This document shows positions 13,387 through 21,813 of a stretch of 33,162 nt of DNA, piece by piece. Below the pieces are notes generated by a model. That model worked only from the letters and a program-made list of their open reading frames with translations. It was not told where the DNA came from and did no database searches. Made by a program: the position numbers and the translations under genes. The DNA comes from an uncultured Clostridia bacterium (GTDB lineage: Bacteria > Bacillota > Clostridia > Oscillospirales > Acutalibacteraceae): contig CAMVTS010000024.1 of the NCBI GenBank assembly GCA_947170465.1, positions 1 through 33,162 on the forward strand, given 5' to 3'. Each line of letters starts with the position of its first letter. Positions within the stretch are counted from its first letter, which is position 1.

Positions 13387-16293
13387 ATGAAAAAGAATTT
13401 AAAACGGATTGGCGCGGCAGTCCTGACAACAGCGGCTTTGCTGACGCAATCCCTGACAGGAGGTTTATCCGCTATGGCAGCTGAGGTGAACACCGGCAGC
13501 AACACCAGAAATAACGGTCTCACCGAAACCGTTGAGGGAGGTGCGATTCTGCACTGCTGGTGCTGGAATTTCGAGACCATCAAGGAGAAAATGCCCGAAA
13601 TTGCGGCGGCAGGCTTCTCCGCTGTGCAGACCTCCCCTATCTGTGAGGTCAACAACGGCGGCGACGGTTCACTGACGATTTCCGGCGGCGACAACTGGTG
13701 GTGGCATTATCAGCCGACCGACTACAAAATCGGCAACTATCAGTTCGGCACAAAAGAACAGTTTCAGGAGATGTGCGACACCGCCCATTCCTATGGCGTA
13801 AAGGTCATTGTCGACTCGGTACTCAACCACACCACCGCCTACTATGACAAGATTTCCGAGAACATCAAGAATCTTCCCGGCAAGGCGTTTCATCCCATGG
13901 GGGACGAACGCGAGCCCGGTCAAAACTGGTCGGAGGTTGACCGCTACGAGGAAACCCAGTATGATTTGAGCGGTCTGTACGACTTGAATACGCAGAATAA
14001 AGAAGTGCAGAATTACATTCTCAACTTCCTCAGGGACTGCGTGGACAGCGGCGCCGACGGCTTCCGCTATGACGCGGCAAAGCTGATTGAGCTGCCGGAT
14101 GATACCTCCGCGAAATACGGCAACGACTTTGCCGGTGACTTCTGGCCGACGATTCTGCAAAACGGCGCGACCTTCCAGTACGGCGAGGTTCTCCAGGAAG
14201 GCGGCAAGCACACCTACAAAAATTCCGAAACCGGTTATGATGATAACGACAGCAGCCGCCTCGGCGCTTATCACAGCCAGGCTTACACCGATAAAAATGG
14301 CGGTGAGCATTACATGAACACCACTAACTCCTACACCGGCTTCCGCGTCAGAGACGCAATCGCGAACAGGAATCTGGAAGCGGATTTCGTGATGGACGCA
14401 ATGCTCCCGACCGGTGCAAAGGCGAACCAGACCGTCACCTGGGTTGAATCCCATGATAACTACTGCAACGACCAGTCTTACAAAGAGCTGACCGAAACCC
14501 AGCAAGTCATTCAGGCTTGGGCGGCTATCGCGGCGAGAAAGGACGGCACGCCGCTGTTCTTTGACAGACCGAATAACGCCAGCGCAAGCAATCCCTGGGG
14601 TGACAACAAGATTGGTCCTGAAGGCAGCGATATGTATAAGGACCCGCAGGTCGCAGCGGTCAACTTCTTCCGCAACGAGATGGGCACCACCGCTCAGACC
14701 GCGTGCAACCCGATTACTGACAACAATCAAGTGCTGATGATTGAACGCGGCGACAACAACAAGGGCGTTGTCATCATCAACGCAAGCAATGAGGATATCA
14801 TCCTCAACGCTGAAACCGGCATGACCGACGGCAGCTACACCGACCACGCATTCGGCGGTGCCTTCACCGTCAGCGGCGGCGTACTCAGCGGCACCGTCAA
14901 GGCAGGCAAAGTCGCGGTTGTCTATCACTCCAATATTGCGGATGAGGACAAGGAGCATTTCGCTCCGGCTGTCAACCTCTCCGTCGCCTCCGGCTACTTC
15001 CTGACCGATACCCTCAGTGTAGAGGCAACTGTGCGCAGCTGTGACCATGCGGAATATGCCCTCACAATCGGCGACGACACCACAACCGGAACTGTCAGCG
15101 CAGGCGATTCCATTTTGATTGAGAATGTCGGCAACAAGCAAAAGGCAACCCTCACCCTGACCGGCTATGACGAGAATAACAACGCGCTCGCAACCGTCAG
15201 CAGAGAATATACGCGCTGGGTCAAGCAGGACAACACCATCGTTTATCTGGAGCCCGAAGCGAAGCCTGACTGGAAGCAAGCCTATGTTTACATCTGGGGC
15301 AGCGCCGAGAACGCCGGTTGGCCGGGCGTGAAGATGGAACAGACTGCGCAGGGACTCTACCGTTATGTCCTCCCCTATCAGTACGAGCTCGACGGCAGCT
15401 ACGGCAACGTCATTTTCAACAACAGCAACGGTCAGCAGTTTGACGCAGGCGCTATCAATCCCGGTCAACAGATGGTTTACACGGTAGACGGCAAATGGAA
15501 GGCGTACAACGAAAGCGATTACACAAATCCTTCGGTGACGCTCTCCGAAAAGACCGGCTATCTCCCGGTCGGCAACGCCGAGGTCAAGGCTTACGTCAAG
15601 AACTGTGATTCTGCTTCCTATACAATCGTTATCAACGATGATACCGCCAACGCCATTACCGGCGAAGCGGTTTACGGCACCATCATTCCGCTCGACGCCT
15701 TACAGCACAACGAAAAGGCAGTCGTCACCCTGAAGGGTTTTGATAACAGCGGCAGCGAGGTTGCCTCCGTTACAGCGACCTACACCGGCTGGGAACAGCA
15801 GGGCAACACCATTATCTACATGGAACAGGGCGCAATGCCTGCATGGACTTCCGTCAACGCTTACATTTGGGGCTCTCATGAAAATGCGAGCTGGCCGGGT
15901 ATGGCAATGAAAAAGCTCAACGATGACGTTTACAAGCTGGTGCTTCCCTATCAGTACGAAATACCCAACAGCTACGGCAACGTTATTTTCAACAGCAACG
16001 GTCAGCAGTTTGACGCAGGCGCTATTCATCCCGGTGAGAAAATGATTTACACGGCGGACGGCAAATGGATTGCCTATGAAGAACCGGCGCAGGTGCTTAT
16101 GGGCGACGTTGACGGCAACGGTACCGTCAGCATTGAGGACGTCACCGCATTGCAGCAATACATCGCAGAAATCATCACGCTGAACGATACACAGCTTCAG
16201 GCGGCAGACGATGACCACAACGGCTCTGTCAATATCGCGGACGCAACCGTCATTCAGATGTTTATTGCTGAACTGATTGAGAACTTCGATTAA
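13387..16293 (+). CDS. Secreted GH13 alpha-amylase with two CBM26 and dockerin
   Basis: This 968-aa exported enzyme cuts alpha-1,4-glucan. Order: signal peptide (about 1-32), GH13 catalytic domain similar to B. subtilis AmyE (subfamily 28-like, about 50-515), an Ig-like module (526-622), CBM26 (630-706), a second Ig-like module (715-812), a second CBM26 (820-898) and a dockerin (904-965). Catalytic regions: DSVLNH (143-148), nucleophile Asp229 in GFRYDAAKL, acid/base Glu267 in YGEVLQ, and SHD with Asp357. Region II ends AKL where AmyE has AKH, so a substrate-binding His is Leu233. The Ig-CBM26 unit is an internal duplication. Dockerin loops are DVDGNGTVSIED and DDDHNGSVNIAD. Layout resembles amylosome amylases of Ruminococcus bromii. 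ATG follows SD AAAGGGGA. Confidence 0.95.
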   Translation: MKKNLKRIGAAVLTTAALLTQSLTGGLSAMAAEVNTGSNTRNNGLTETVEGGAILHCWCWNFETIKEKMPEIAAAGFSAVQTSPICEVNNGGDGSLTISGGDNWWWHYQPTDYKIGNYQFGTKEQFQEMCDTAHSYGVKVIVDSVLNHTTAYYDKISENIKNLPGKAFHPMGDEREPGQNWSEVDRYEETQYDLSGLYDLNTQNKEVQNYILNFLRDCVDSGADGFRYDAAKLIELPDDTSAKYGNDFAGDFWPTILQNGATFQYGEVLQEGGKHTYKNSETGYDDNDSSRLGAYHSQAYTDKNGGEHYMNTTNSYTGFRVRDAIANRNLEADFVMDAMLPTGAKANQTVTWVESHDNYCNDQSYKELTETQQVIQAWAAIAARKDGTPLFFDRPNNASASNPWGDNKIGPEGSDMYKDPQVAAVNFFRNEMGTTAQTACNPITDNNQVLMIERGDNNKGVVIINASNEDIILNAETGMTDGSYTDHAFGGAFTVSGGVLSGTVKAGKVAVVYHSNIADEDKEHFAPAVNLSVASGYFLTDTLSVEATVRSCDHAEYALTIGDDTTTGTVSAGDSILIENVGNKQKATLTLTGYDENNNALATVSREYTRWVKQDNTIVYLEPEAKPDWKQAYVYIWGSAENAGWPGVKMEQTAQGLYRYVLPYQYELDGSYGNVIFNNSNGQQFDAGAINPGQQMVYTVDGKWKAYNESDYTNPSVTLSEKTGYLPVGNAEVKAYVKNCDSASYTIVINDDTANAITGEAVYGTIIPLDALQHNEKAVVTLKGFDNSGSEVASVTATYTGWEQQGNTIIYMEQGAMPAWTSVNAYIWGSHENASWPGMAMKKLNDDVYKLVLPYQYEIPNSYGNVIFNSNGQQFDAGAIHPGEKMIYTADGKWIAYEEPAQVLMGDVDGNGTVSIEDVTALQQYIAEIITLNDTQLQAADDDHNGSVNIADATVIQMFIAELIENFD

Positions 16294-16310
16294 TTCAAAA
16301 TCACATATGA

Positions 16311-16350
16311 CCATAAAGAAAGACCGGCTCCTCGGAGCCGGTCTTTGTTA
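16311..16350. terminator. Bidirectional terminator, amylase / secreted protein
   Basis: A stem of 12 bp (16319-16330 with 16335-16346) on a CTCG loop, with T-rich tails on both strands. It closes the amylase gene (+) and the convergent gene at 16373 (-). Its core GACCGGCTC/GAGCCGGTC is shared with 11208-11229. Confidence 0.88.
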
Positions 16351-16372
16351 TCAATCTTACGATTTTTTCTTA

Positions 16373-17995
16373 CTAGATTTCATACAAGTACTTGTATACA
16401 GAATGACCATACTTAACCATTGCCTGGCAAATCAGGTCAATTTCCTGTCCCTGGTATTTGGGATGATTGTGAATGATGGTAGCATAGGAATCAATGGAAT
16501 ACTGCATGGTAGGACTGCATGCTGTTCCGCTCGCATTGTATACGGTGAAATAGCAAAGGGTAGACATCTGTCTTGCGAACAAATCGCCGAACTCAATGTA
16601 GTACTCATCCGCATCACAGCTGCTGTCGTGAATGAAGTCTGCCTCGGTATAGGTTGACTCTCTGCCATCAAACGTTACCTTCACGGTCTTGCCTGCGATG
16701 GAATTTGTCTTGAAGTATGCCTTTGTAACAACTACATCACTGAAGACGATGTTGGAAGCTGTCCACTGTGTATCAGCGTTTTCACACTGAATGTAGTCAA
16801 ATACTCTGTCATTCTTGGTTTCTACGCTGGTTGACGCCCATGAAAGCTGCTCTGCAGTCAGATAATCCGTAATCAGATGTGTATCATCCTTGTGATGCAT
16901 CTTCTTCTGCATTAAGCCGCAGTAGATTGCCATGTCAACATACATAGTGCGGGCATTTCTGTACTTTAAGGTGCTGCCGGACTTATACTTTTCGAGACAT
17001 CTCTTGATGTATCTCTCACCGCTGTCGGTATAAATATCGCCGTAGTACTCTACGCCATTCTTAAACGCGTGAAGCTCTGCGTTGATATCGTCTACAACAA
17101 GCTGCGGATAAAGGCTCTTGAACGTGAAGTAGTAATCGCCGTCACTGTCAGGACCTTCCATCTGTGCTATGGTCTGCTTGCCTTCTCTGGTAAATACCAT
17201 GTATGCATCGGTATATCCGTCTAATACAGCGCTCTTTACATAGAACTTCATGGAAAGGCTCTCGCCGAATACCATATTTACGATATATGCCTTGAAGTTG
17301 TCAATCTTGACGGGAGCCGCACTGTATTCAGCATTGAAATCGCCTTCATAAGCGGCGGTATAGCTCTCGTCTGCAGTGAAGGTAACACCATTGTTGACAA
17401 TTTTGCTGTGGTTGATGAAATCAACCGGTGTAGATTCCTGAGGGGCGTCCTCATGACGAACCTGCATCACCTGCATGTCAAGAAAAACCTCGGTAGACTC
17501 GGCAGAAGCATCAATAATATTAAAAGTGATGGACAGGAACGGGAGTTTCCCCATGTTGTAGCATTCAAAACCTCGCGCAAGGGTGATGTTGCCCTTCATG
17601 ACGCCTGCCTCTTCACAAGCGGGATTGAACTCCATAGAGCCATCCGTGTTTTCCGGGAACTTGTACACCAGATAGATAGTTCTGTTATTCTTATGAGTCT
17701 CGTTGACGCCGTCATCTTCATTATATTGAAGCACGTTAGGATCGTAAGATAATGCCCACTGATTATTTACCATAAAATAATCCTGGAGGTTGAACCAATA
17801 GGTAACTGTCAACTTTTCGGCTGTTCTGTCAACACTCAGGGTGGAAGTCGGGAAAAACTCAGGTACGCTGGATTTAACCGTCACTGCCATGCCGGTGTCT
17901 TCGGCGGACACGCTGACAACGCCAACAGTCAAAACGGAAAATGCCAACACAGCTGCAAGGAGAATTGCCATTGTTTTTTTGATTGTTCTTCTCAT
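16373..17995 (-). CDS. Large secreted protein, possible cohesin-like domain
   Basis: The 540-aa product has a clear signal peptide (cleavage near VSVSA-ED, about residue 31). Residues about 35-185 look like the beta-sandwich of cohesin or a related Ig-type fold: WALSYDPNVLQY recalls the cohesin 'LSYDPSVLEV' strand and GKLPFLSITFNIID the closing strand. I hold this as tentative. The rest (about 205-540) is a bipartite module I have seen repeatedly in secreted Clostridia proteins (SMKFYV..., YVDMAIYCG, then ...YSIDSYATIIHN, AMVKYGHSVYKYL); its function is unknown to me. No dockerin is present. ATG 17995 is preferred over 18013 because an AGAGGTGA SD lies between them. The gene looks more AT-rich than its neighbours. 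Beside two dockerin enzymes, a scaffold or binding role is possible. Confidence 0.7.
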   Translation of the reverse strand: MRRTIKKTMAILLAAVLAFSVLTVGVVSVSAEDTGMAVTVKSSVPEFFPTSTLSVDRTAEKLTVTYWFNLQDYFMVNNQWALSYDPNVLQYNEDDGVNETHKNNRTIYLVYKFPENTDGSMEFNPACEEAGVMKGNITLARGFECYNMGKLPFLSITFNIIDASAESTEVFLDMQVMQVRHEDAPQESTPVDFINHSKIVNNGVTFTADESYTAAYEGDFNAEYSAAPVKIDNFKAYIVNMVFGESLSMKFYVKSAVLDGYTDAYMVFTREGKQTIAQMEGPDSDGDYYFTFKSLYPQLVVDDINAELHAFKNGVEYYGDIYTDSGERYIKRCLEKYKSGSTLKYRNARTMYVDMAIYCGLMQKKMHHKDDTHLITDYLTAEQLSWASTSVETKNDRVFDYIQCENADTQWTASNIVFSDVVVTKAYFKTNSIAGKTVKVTFDGRESTYTEADFIHDSSCDADEYYIEFGDLFARQMSTLCYFTVYNASGTACSPTMQYSIDSYATIIHNHPKYQGQEIDLICQAMVKYGHSVYKYLYEI

Positions 17996-18027
17996 AGGAT
18001 TTTCACCTCTCATATTATTCTACGTAT

Positions 18028-18056
18028 ATCATACTACTTTTTGGCAAAGAGGTCAA
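18028..18056 (-). promoter_or_regulatory. Promoter of large secreted protein
   Basis: On the minus strand, TTGACC (18051-18056), 17-bp spacer, TATGAT (18028-18033). Confidence 0.7.
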
Positions 18057-18188
18057 TAGTTTTTTGGGAAGAATCATGCAATTTGATGTCCCAAAAAGGA
18101 GAACGCCACAAGATATGCTCTTCTTTTGAAATAGGTAGATGAGGATTCTTTGAGCGGATTGATTGTCCCGACACTCATTTGAAATTTG

Positions 18189-18217
18189 TTTACTTTTCTT
18201 TGAATTTGCGGTAAAAT
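18189..18217 (+). promoter_or_regulatory. maf promoter
   Basis: TTTACT (18189-18194), 17-bp spacer, TAAAAT (18212-18217). The rest of 18057-18188 shows nothing clear. Confidence 0.55.
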
Positions 18218-18245
18218 AGAGAATACAGAAAGGGAGGAATGACAA

Positions 18246-18812
18246 TTGTTGATACTTGCTTCGGCTTCTCCGCGCCGTCAGGAACTGCTCCGGCTGATTG
18301 CAGATGATTTTGCCGTTATGCCTGCCGATGTGGACGAGCATGACACCGGCAACACTACTCCGGAGGCAATTCCGGAGCTGCTCGCTGTCCGAAAAGCGCA
18401 GGCGATTGCCGTCACGCACCCGGACAACACCGTGATTGGCTGCGATACCGGCGTTTTTATTGACGGCGTTATGCTGGGTAAACCGACGGATACAGAAGAC
18501 GCGCTCCGTATGCTGAAAATGCTGTCCGGCAGGACGCACAAGGTCATCACCGGCTGCGCTGTCGTTAAAGGACGGCACATCGAGCGTTTTTCACAGACCA
18601 CAGAAGTGACTTTTTACCCGATGAGTGAGCGCGAGCTGCGCGCTTATATCGCCACCGGCGAGCCGATGGACAAGGCAGGCGCTTACGGGATTCAGGGAAA
18701 GGGCGCGCTGCTGGTCAAGGAAATCTGCGGCGATTATTTCAATGTTGTCGGGCTGCCTGTTGCGGCGCTGTACCGCGTGTTATCTCCTATATTGAAAAAG
18801 AGCACGGTCTAG
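18246..18812 (+). CDS. maf: Maf-family nucleotide pyrophosphatase
   Basis: The 188-aa product has the Maf signature LASASPRRQELL at the very N-terminus, then the GCDTGVFIDG strand-loop with the metal-binding Asp, GKPTD, and GRTHKVITG. Maf proteins hydrolyse canonical or modified nucleoside triphosphates (dTTP, UTP, CTP or modified forms) to monophosphates and have been linked to division control in Bacillus. The start is TTG 18246, 8 nt after SD GGGAGG (18232-18237); a second TTG follows at once. It is monocistronic, and its stop lies inside the loop of its terminator. Confidence 0.95.
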   Translation: MLILASASPRRQELLRLIADDFAVMPADVDEHDTGNTTPEAIPELLAVRKAQAIAVTHPDNTVIGCDTGVFIDGVMLGKPTDTEDALRMLKMLSGRTHKVITGCAVVKGRHIERFSQTTEVTFYPMSERELRAYIATGEPMDKAGAYGIQGKGALLVKEICGDYFNVVGLPVAALYRVLSPILKKSTV

Positions 18813-18828
18813 TTCCGTGCTCTTTTGA
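18795..18828. terminator. Bidirectional terminator, maf / ABC exporter
   Basis: A perfect 12-bp stem (18796-18807 with 18815-18826), 7-nt loop containing the maf stop TAG. Both strands carry T-rich 3' tails, so it can serve both convergent transcripts. Confidence 0.9.
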
Positions 18829-20106
18829 TTATTCGATTTCTTCGATTCCCGGGTTCAGCATGCTTCCCCATGCCTTGAGCCAGCGGATGTCACCACCGTT
18901 GGCTGGATATTTATAAAACCGCAACCCCATGGCATGTTCAATATCAATAACTTTGTTGGAGCCTTCTTCCTTCCTGAACAAAACATAATTTGTAAAATAA
19001 TTGCCCTGTACGAACCCGGACAGATTCAGTTGGAACCGTTTCGTAACGGTCTCCCCTTTTTTGCCGCTGTGGATATTTTCAATCAGGTAGGCAGTAATAG
19101 GATAGTGCTTGAAATCCATGATTTCTACTCTCAACCCAATGTTGCTGACATCAGCAAGATACTCCCAACTCAATTCCAACGGCATTACAGCGTCTCCCTG
19201 AAAACGATTGGTGGTGAGTCCGTTATACTTTGCCTCTGTGATATTAGCCTCATGGTGTCTTACCAGCGTCTTGTATCTGTCATCTTCATAAGTCAGGGCA
19301 AAAAAATCATCCTTCTCGCCGCCTAGGTAAAGCGCGACCGCTTCGTCAACGCCGCCGTCGAATACCTTTTCGCCGTGGCTGAGCACCAGACAGCGGTTGC
19401 ACAAATCCTGAATCGTGCTCATGTTATGAGAAACGTACAGCACCGTGCGGTTTTCGTCGATAGCGAGCTGACGCATCTTATCAATGCACTTGCGCTGAAA
19501 TTTCATATCGCCGACGGCGAGAACCTCGTCCATGATGAGGATTTCCGCGTCGAGATGCGCCGCTACCGCAAAGGCGAGCTTGACGAACATGCCGGAGGAG
19601 TAACGCTTGACAGGGGTGTCAATAAAGGTTTCACACTCGGAAAAGGCGATGATTTCGTCCATCTTCTTGTCGACCTCTGCCCTCGTCATGCCGAGAATGG
19701 CGCCGTTGAGGTAAATGTTCTCTCTGCCGGTCAGCTCACCGTTGAAGCCGGTGCCGACCTCAAGCATACTGGCAATTCTGCCGCGGTATGCAATCTCGCC
19801 ATCTGTCGGCGAGGTTATCCGCGAGAGCAGCTTAAGAAAGGTGGATTTTCCGGCGCCGTTGGCACCGATGATGCCGATGCGCTCGCCGCGCTTAATCTCT
19901 ACGTCAAAATCCTTAAGCGCGACAAAAATCTCGCCCTTTTCATGGGCTTCAGTGCCGATTTTGCGGTTTGGGTCTTCCCTGCCGCGCTTTTTGGCGTACC
20001 AGCTCTGCACGTCGCGCCGCAGCGTTCCGGAACCGATGACGCCGAGATTGTATTCTTTTCTAAGACCTGTTGTGCGAATGACAACATCTTTTTCCAACTG
20101 TTTCAT
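18829..20106 (-). CDS. Wzt/TagH-like ABC exporter ATPase with C-terminal glycan domain
   Basis: The 425-aa protein has a nucleotide-binding domain with an insert before Walker A (residues 20-65, typical of the O-antigen/teichoic acid exporter class), Walker A GANGAGKST (81-89), signature YSSGM (169-173), Walker B ILIMDE (189-194) and the H-loop in YVSHN. Residues from about 260 form an extra C-terminal domain, as in Wzt proteins that recognise the polymer end. It pairs with the permease upstream: the permease stop is 2 nt from this ATG, with only a weak SD, so translation is probably coupled. It should energise export of a surface polysaccharide; the glycan itself is unknown, as no glycosyltransferases lie in the window. 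Confidence 0.93.
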   Translation of the reverse strand: MKQLEKDVVIRTTGLRKEYNLGVIGSGTLRRDVQSWYAKKRGREDPNRKIGTEAHEKGEIFVALKDFDVEIKRGERIGIIGANGAGKSTFLKLLSRITSPTDGEIAYRGRIASMLEVGTGFNGELTGRENIYLNGAILGMTRAEVDKKMDEIIAFSECETFIDTPVKRYSSGMFVKLAFAVAAHLDAEILIMDEVLAVGDMKFQRKCIDKMRQLAIDENRTVLYVSHNMSTIQDLCNRCLVLSHGEKVFDGGVDEAVALYLGGEKDDFFALTYEDDRYKTLVRHHEANITEAKYNGLTTNRFQGDAVMPLELSWEYLADVSNIGLRVEIMDFKHYPITAYLIENIHSGKKGETVTKRFQLNLSGFVQGNYFTNYVLFRKEEGSNKVIDIEHAMGLRFYKYPANGGDIRWLKAWGSMLNPGIEEIE

Positions 20107-20108
20107 GC

Positions 20109-20948
20109 TTACACCGTATCGATAAAATTCTTTTCTACTTTATTGAAAACGATAACGCCGAAGAAAACGATTACCGCTGTCACCGCCAGACTCAGCAGCC
20201 AGAATACCCAGTGGAATTCACCGCTGCCCAGAAAGGCGCAGCGGAAGCTCTCGACAATGGGCGCTACCGGATTGCAGAGCATCACCCAGCGGAAGCTCTC
20301 CGGCACCTTGGAGACCGGATAGACAACCGGCGTGATATACATCAGCAGCGATACGCCGAAGGTGACAAGGATTCTGAGGTCGCGGTACTTGGTCGTGATG
20401 GACGAAACAATCAGCCCGATTCCGGTGCCAAGCAGCGCCGTCTGTATAATCAGTACAGGCGTAAGCAACAGCAGCAGGTTTGGATGGACATTACTGCCGA
20501 CAACGGCAAAAATGACGACCAGTATCACAAAGACCGACAGCTGCACCAGAAAATTGATAAAATTAAAAACAATGTTGGCTATCGGCATAACAAGCCTCGG
20601 AAAATAGACCTTGCCGAAAATACGCGCGTTGGCGAGGAAGGTTGACGACGCACCGTTGAGACACGCCGCAAAAAAAGCCCACAGCACGTTGCCTGCCATG
20701 TAGAACAAAAACGGCGGTACGCCGTCGGTGGAAATTCCGGCGATAACATCAAAGATGATGGTAAATACCGAGGTGGACAGCAGGGGATTGATGATAATCC
20801 AGATAGGACCGAGCACGGTTTGCTTATAGGAATTGACCAGATCGCGCTTGACCATCAGCCATATCAGGTCACGGTATTTCAGAAGCTCACTGAAATTGAC
20901 GCTGAACAGCCTGCTTTTCGCGTTAATATAAGTAATATCGTCTCTCAT
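20109..20948 (-). CDS. ABC-2 type polysaccharide export permease (Wzm/TagG-like)
   Basis: The 279-aa product has about six hydrophobic segments and the start typical of Wzm/TagG permeases: a soluble N-terminal helix, then RDLIWLMVKRDLVNSYKQTVLGPIW. ATG 20948 is chosen because the family begins shortly before this motif and a GGAAGTGA-like SD lies upstream; an extension back to 21008 would start inside the promoter. It forms the membrane channel for the ATPase encoded directly downstream. The C-terminal FNKVEKNFIDTV is also family-typical. Confidence 0.93.
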   Translation of the reverse strand: MRDDITYINAKSRLFSVNFSELLKYRDLIWLMVKRDLVNSYKQTVLGPIWIIINPLLSTSVFTIIFDVIAGISTDGVPPFLFYMAGNVLWAFFAACLNGASSTFLANARIFGKVYFPRLVMPIANIVFNFINFLVQLSVFVILVVIFAVVGSNVHPNLLLLLTPVLIIQTALLGTGIGLIVSSITTKYRDLRILVTFGVSLLMYITPVVYPVSKVPESFRWVMLCNPVAPIVESFRCAFLGSGEFHWVFWLLSLAVTAVIVFFGVIVFNKVEKNFIDTV

Positions 20949-20979
20949 AACTTCACTTCCGTTGATGATTGCTCTATAA

Positions 20980-21008
20980 AATATAGCATAATCCGCTTTT
21001 TCTGTCAA
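20980..21008 (-). promoter_or_regulatory. Exporter operon promoter
   Basis: On the minus strand, TTGACA (21003-21008), 17-bp spacer, TATATT (20980-20985) with extended TGC. Its -35 lies 6 bp from that of the divergent cyclophilin promoter. Confidence 0.75.
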
Positions 21009-21014
21009 TTAATG

Positions 21015-21043
21015 TTGATTTGTTTTTTCATTCGTGGTACAAT
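21015..21043 (+). promoter_or_regulatory. Cyclophilin lipoprotein promoter
   Basis: TTGATT (21015-21020), 17-bp spacer, TACAAT (21038-21043) with extended TGG. Confidence 0.7.
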
Positions 21044-21079
21044 ACTAAAGATATAAATTTTTGAAAGGAAGATTTAATC

Positions 21080-21766
21080 ATGTTCAAAACCATATCCGCA
21101 AAAGTCATCAGCCTTGCGCTGACGCTGGTGCTTGTTTGCTCCTGTGCAGTGCTTGCAGGCTGTGCCAACAACGGCACCTCCACAACCAGCAAAACGGAAA
21201 GCGCCGCTACGCAGGCTGCCACCACCGCTGCCGCGACAACTGTTGCTGAAAGTAACGTTACCCCTGAGGTCGGCGCCACCGCTGTGATTGACGTCAAAGA
21301 TTACGGCACCATCACCGTAGAATTGTACCCCAACGTCGCGCCCATCACCGTTGAGAACTTTGTTTCTCTTGCCAAGAAGGGCTTTTATGACGGTCTGACC
21401 TTCCACAGAATCATCAAGGGCTTCATGATTCAGGGCGGCGACCCGCTGGGCAACGGTACCGGCGGCAGTGACAAGACCATCAAGGGTGAGTTCTCCGGCA
21501 ACGGCGTGAACAATCCGCTCAAACACACCAGAGGCGTGATTTCCATGGCGCGTTCCAGCGACCCCAACAGCGCCAGCTCACAGTTCTTCATCATGCACGA
21601 GGACGCTCCTCACCTCGACGGTCAGTACGCTGCTTTTGGCAAGGTGACAGAGGGCATGGACGTCGTTGACAAGATTGCCAACGACGCTAAGCCGGTTGAC
21701 AGCAACGGTACTATTCCGTCGTCCAAGCAGCCGGTCATCAATTCCATCAAGATTACCGAGAAATAA
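21080..21766 (+). CDS. Cyclophilin-type peptidyl-prolyl isomerase, lipoprotein
   Basis: The 228-aa product has a lipoprotein signal with lipobox LAGC (Cys28), then a low-complexity Thr/Ala/Ser linker (about 30-62) as spacer from the membrane, then a cyclophilin domain. Active-site segments are present: [15 protein letters not shown], the SSQFFIM strand and GQYAAFGKV. It should catalyse cis-trans isomerisation of Xaa-Pro bonds in exported proteins at the outer face of the membrane. SD AAAGGA (21064-21069) precedes ATG 21080. It is monocistronic, between its own promoter and terminator. Confidence 0.95.
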   Translation: MFKTISAKVISLALTLVLVCSCAVLAGCANNGTSTTSKTESAATQAATTAAATTVAESNVTPEVGATAVIDVKDYGTITVELYPNVAPITVENFVSLAKKGFYDGLTFHRIIKGFMIQGGDPLGNGTGGSDKTIKGEFSGNGVNNPLKHTRGVISMARSSDPNSASSQFFIMHEDAPHLDGQYAAFGKVTEGMDVVDKIANDAKPVDSNGTIPSSKQPVINSIKITEK

Positions 21767-21774
21767 GCCAGCAT

Positions 21775-21806
21775 AAAGGGCGTGCCGACCGGCACGCCCT
21801 TTTGTT
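21775..21806. terminator. Terminator of cyclophilin gene, possibly also tex
   Basis: A perfect 12-bp GC-rich stem (21775-21786 with 21791-21802), GACC loop, then TTTTGTTT on the plus strand. The minus-strand tail is weaker but may end the convergent tex transcript. Confidence 0.85.
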
Positions 21807-21813
21807 TATACAA

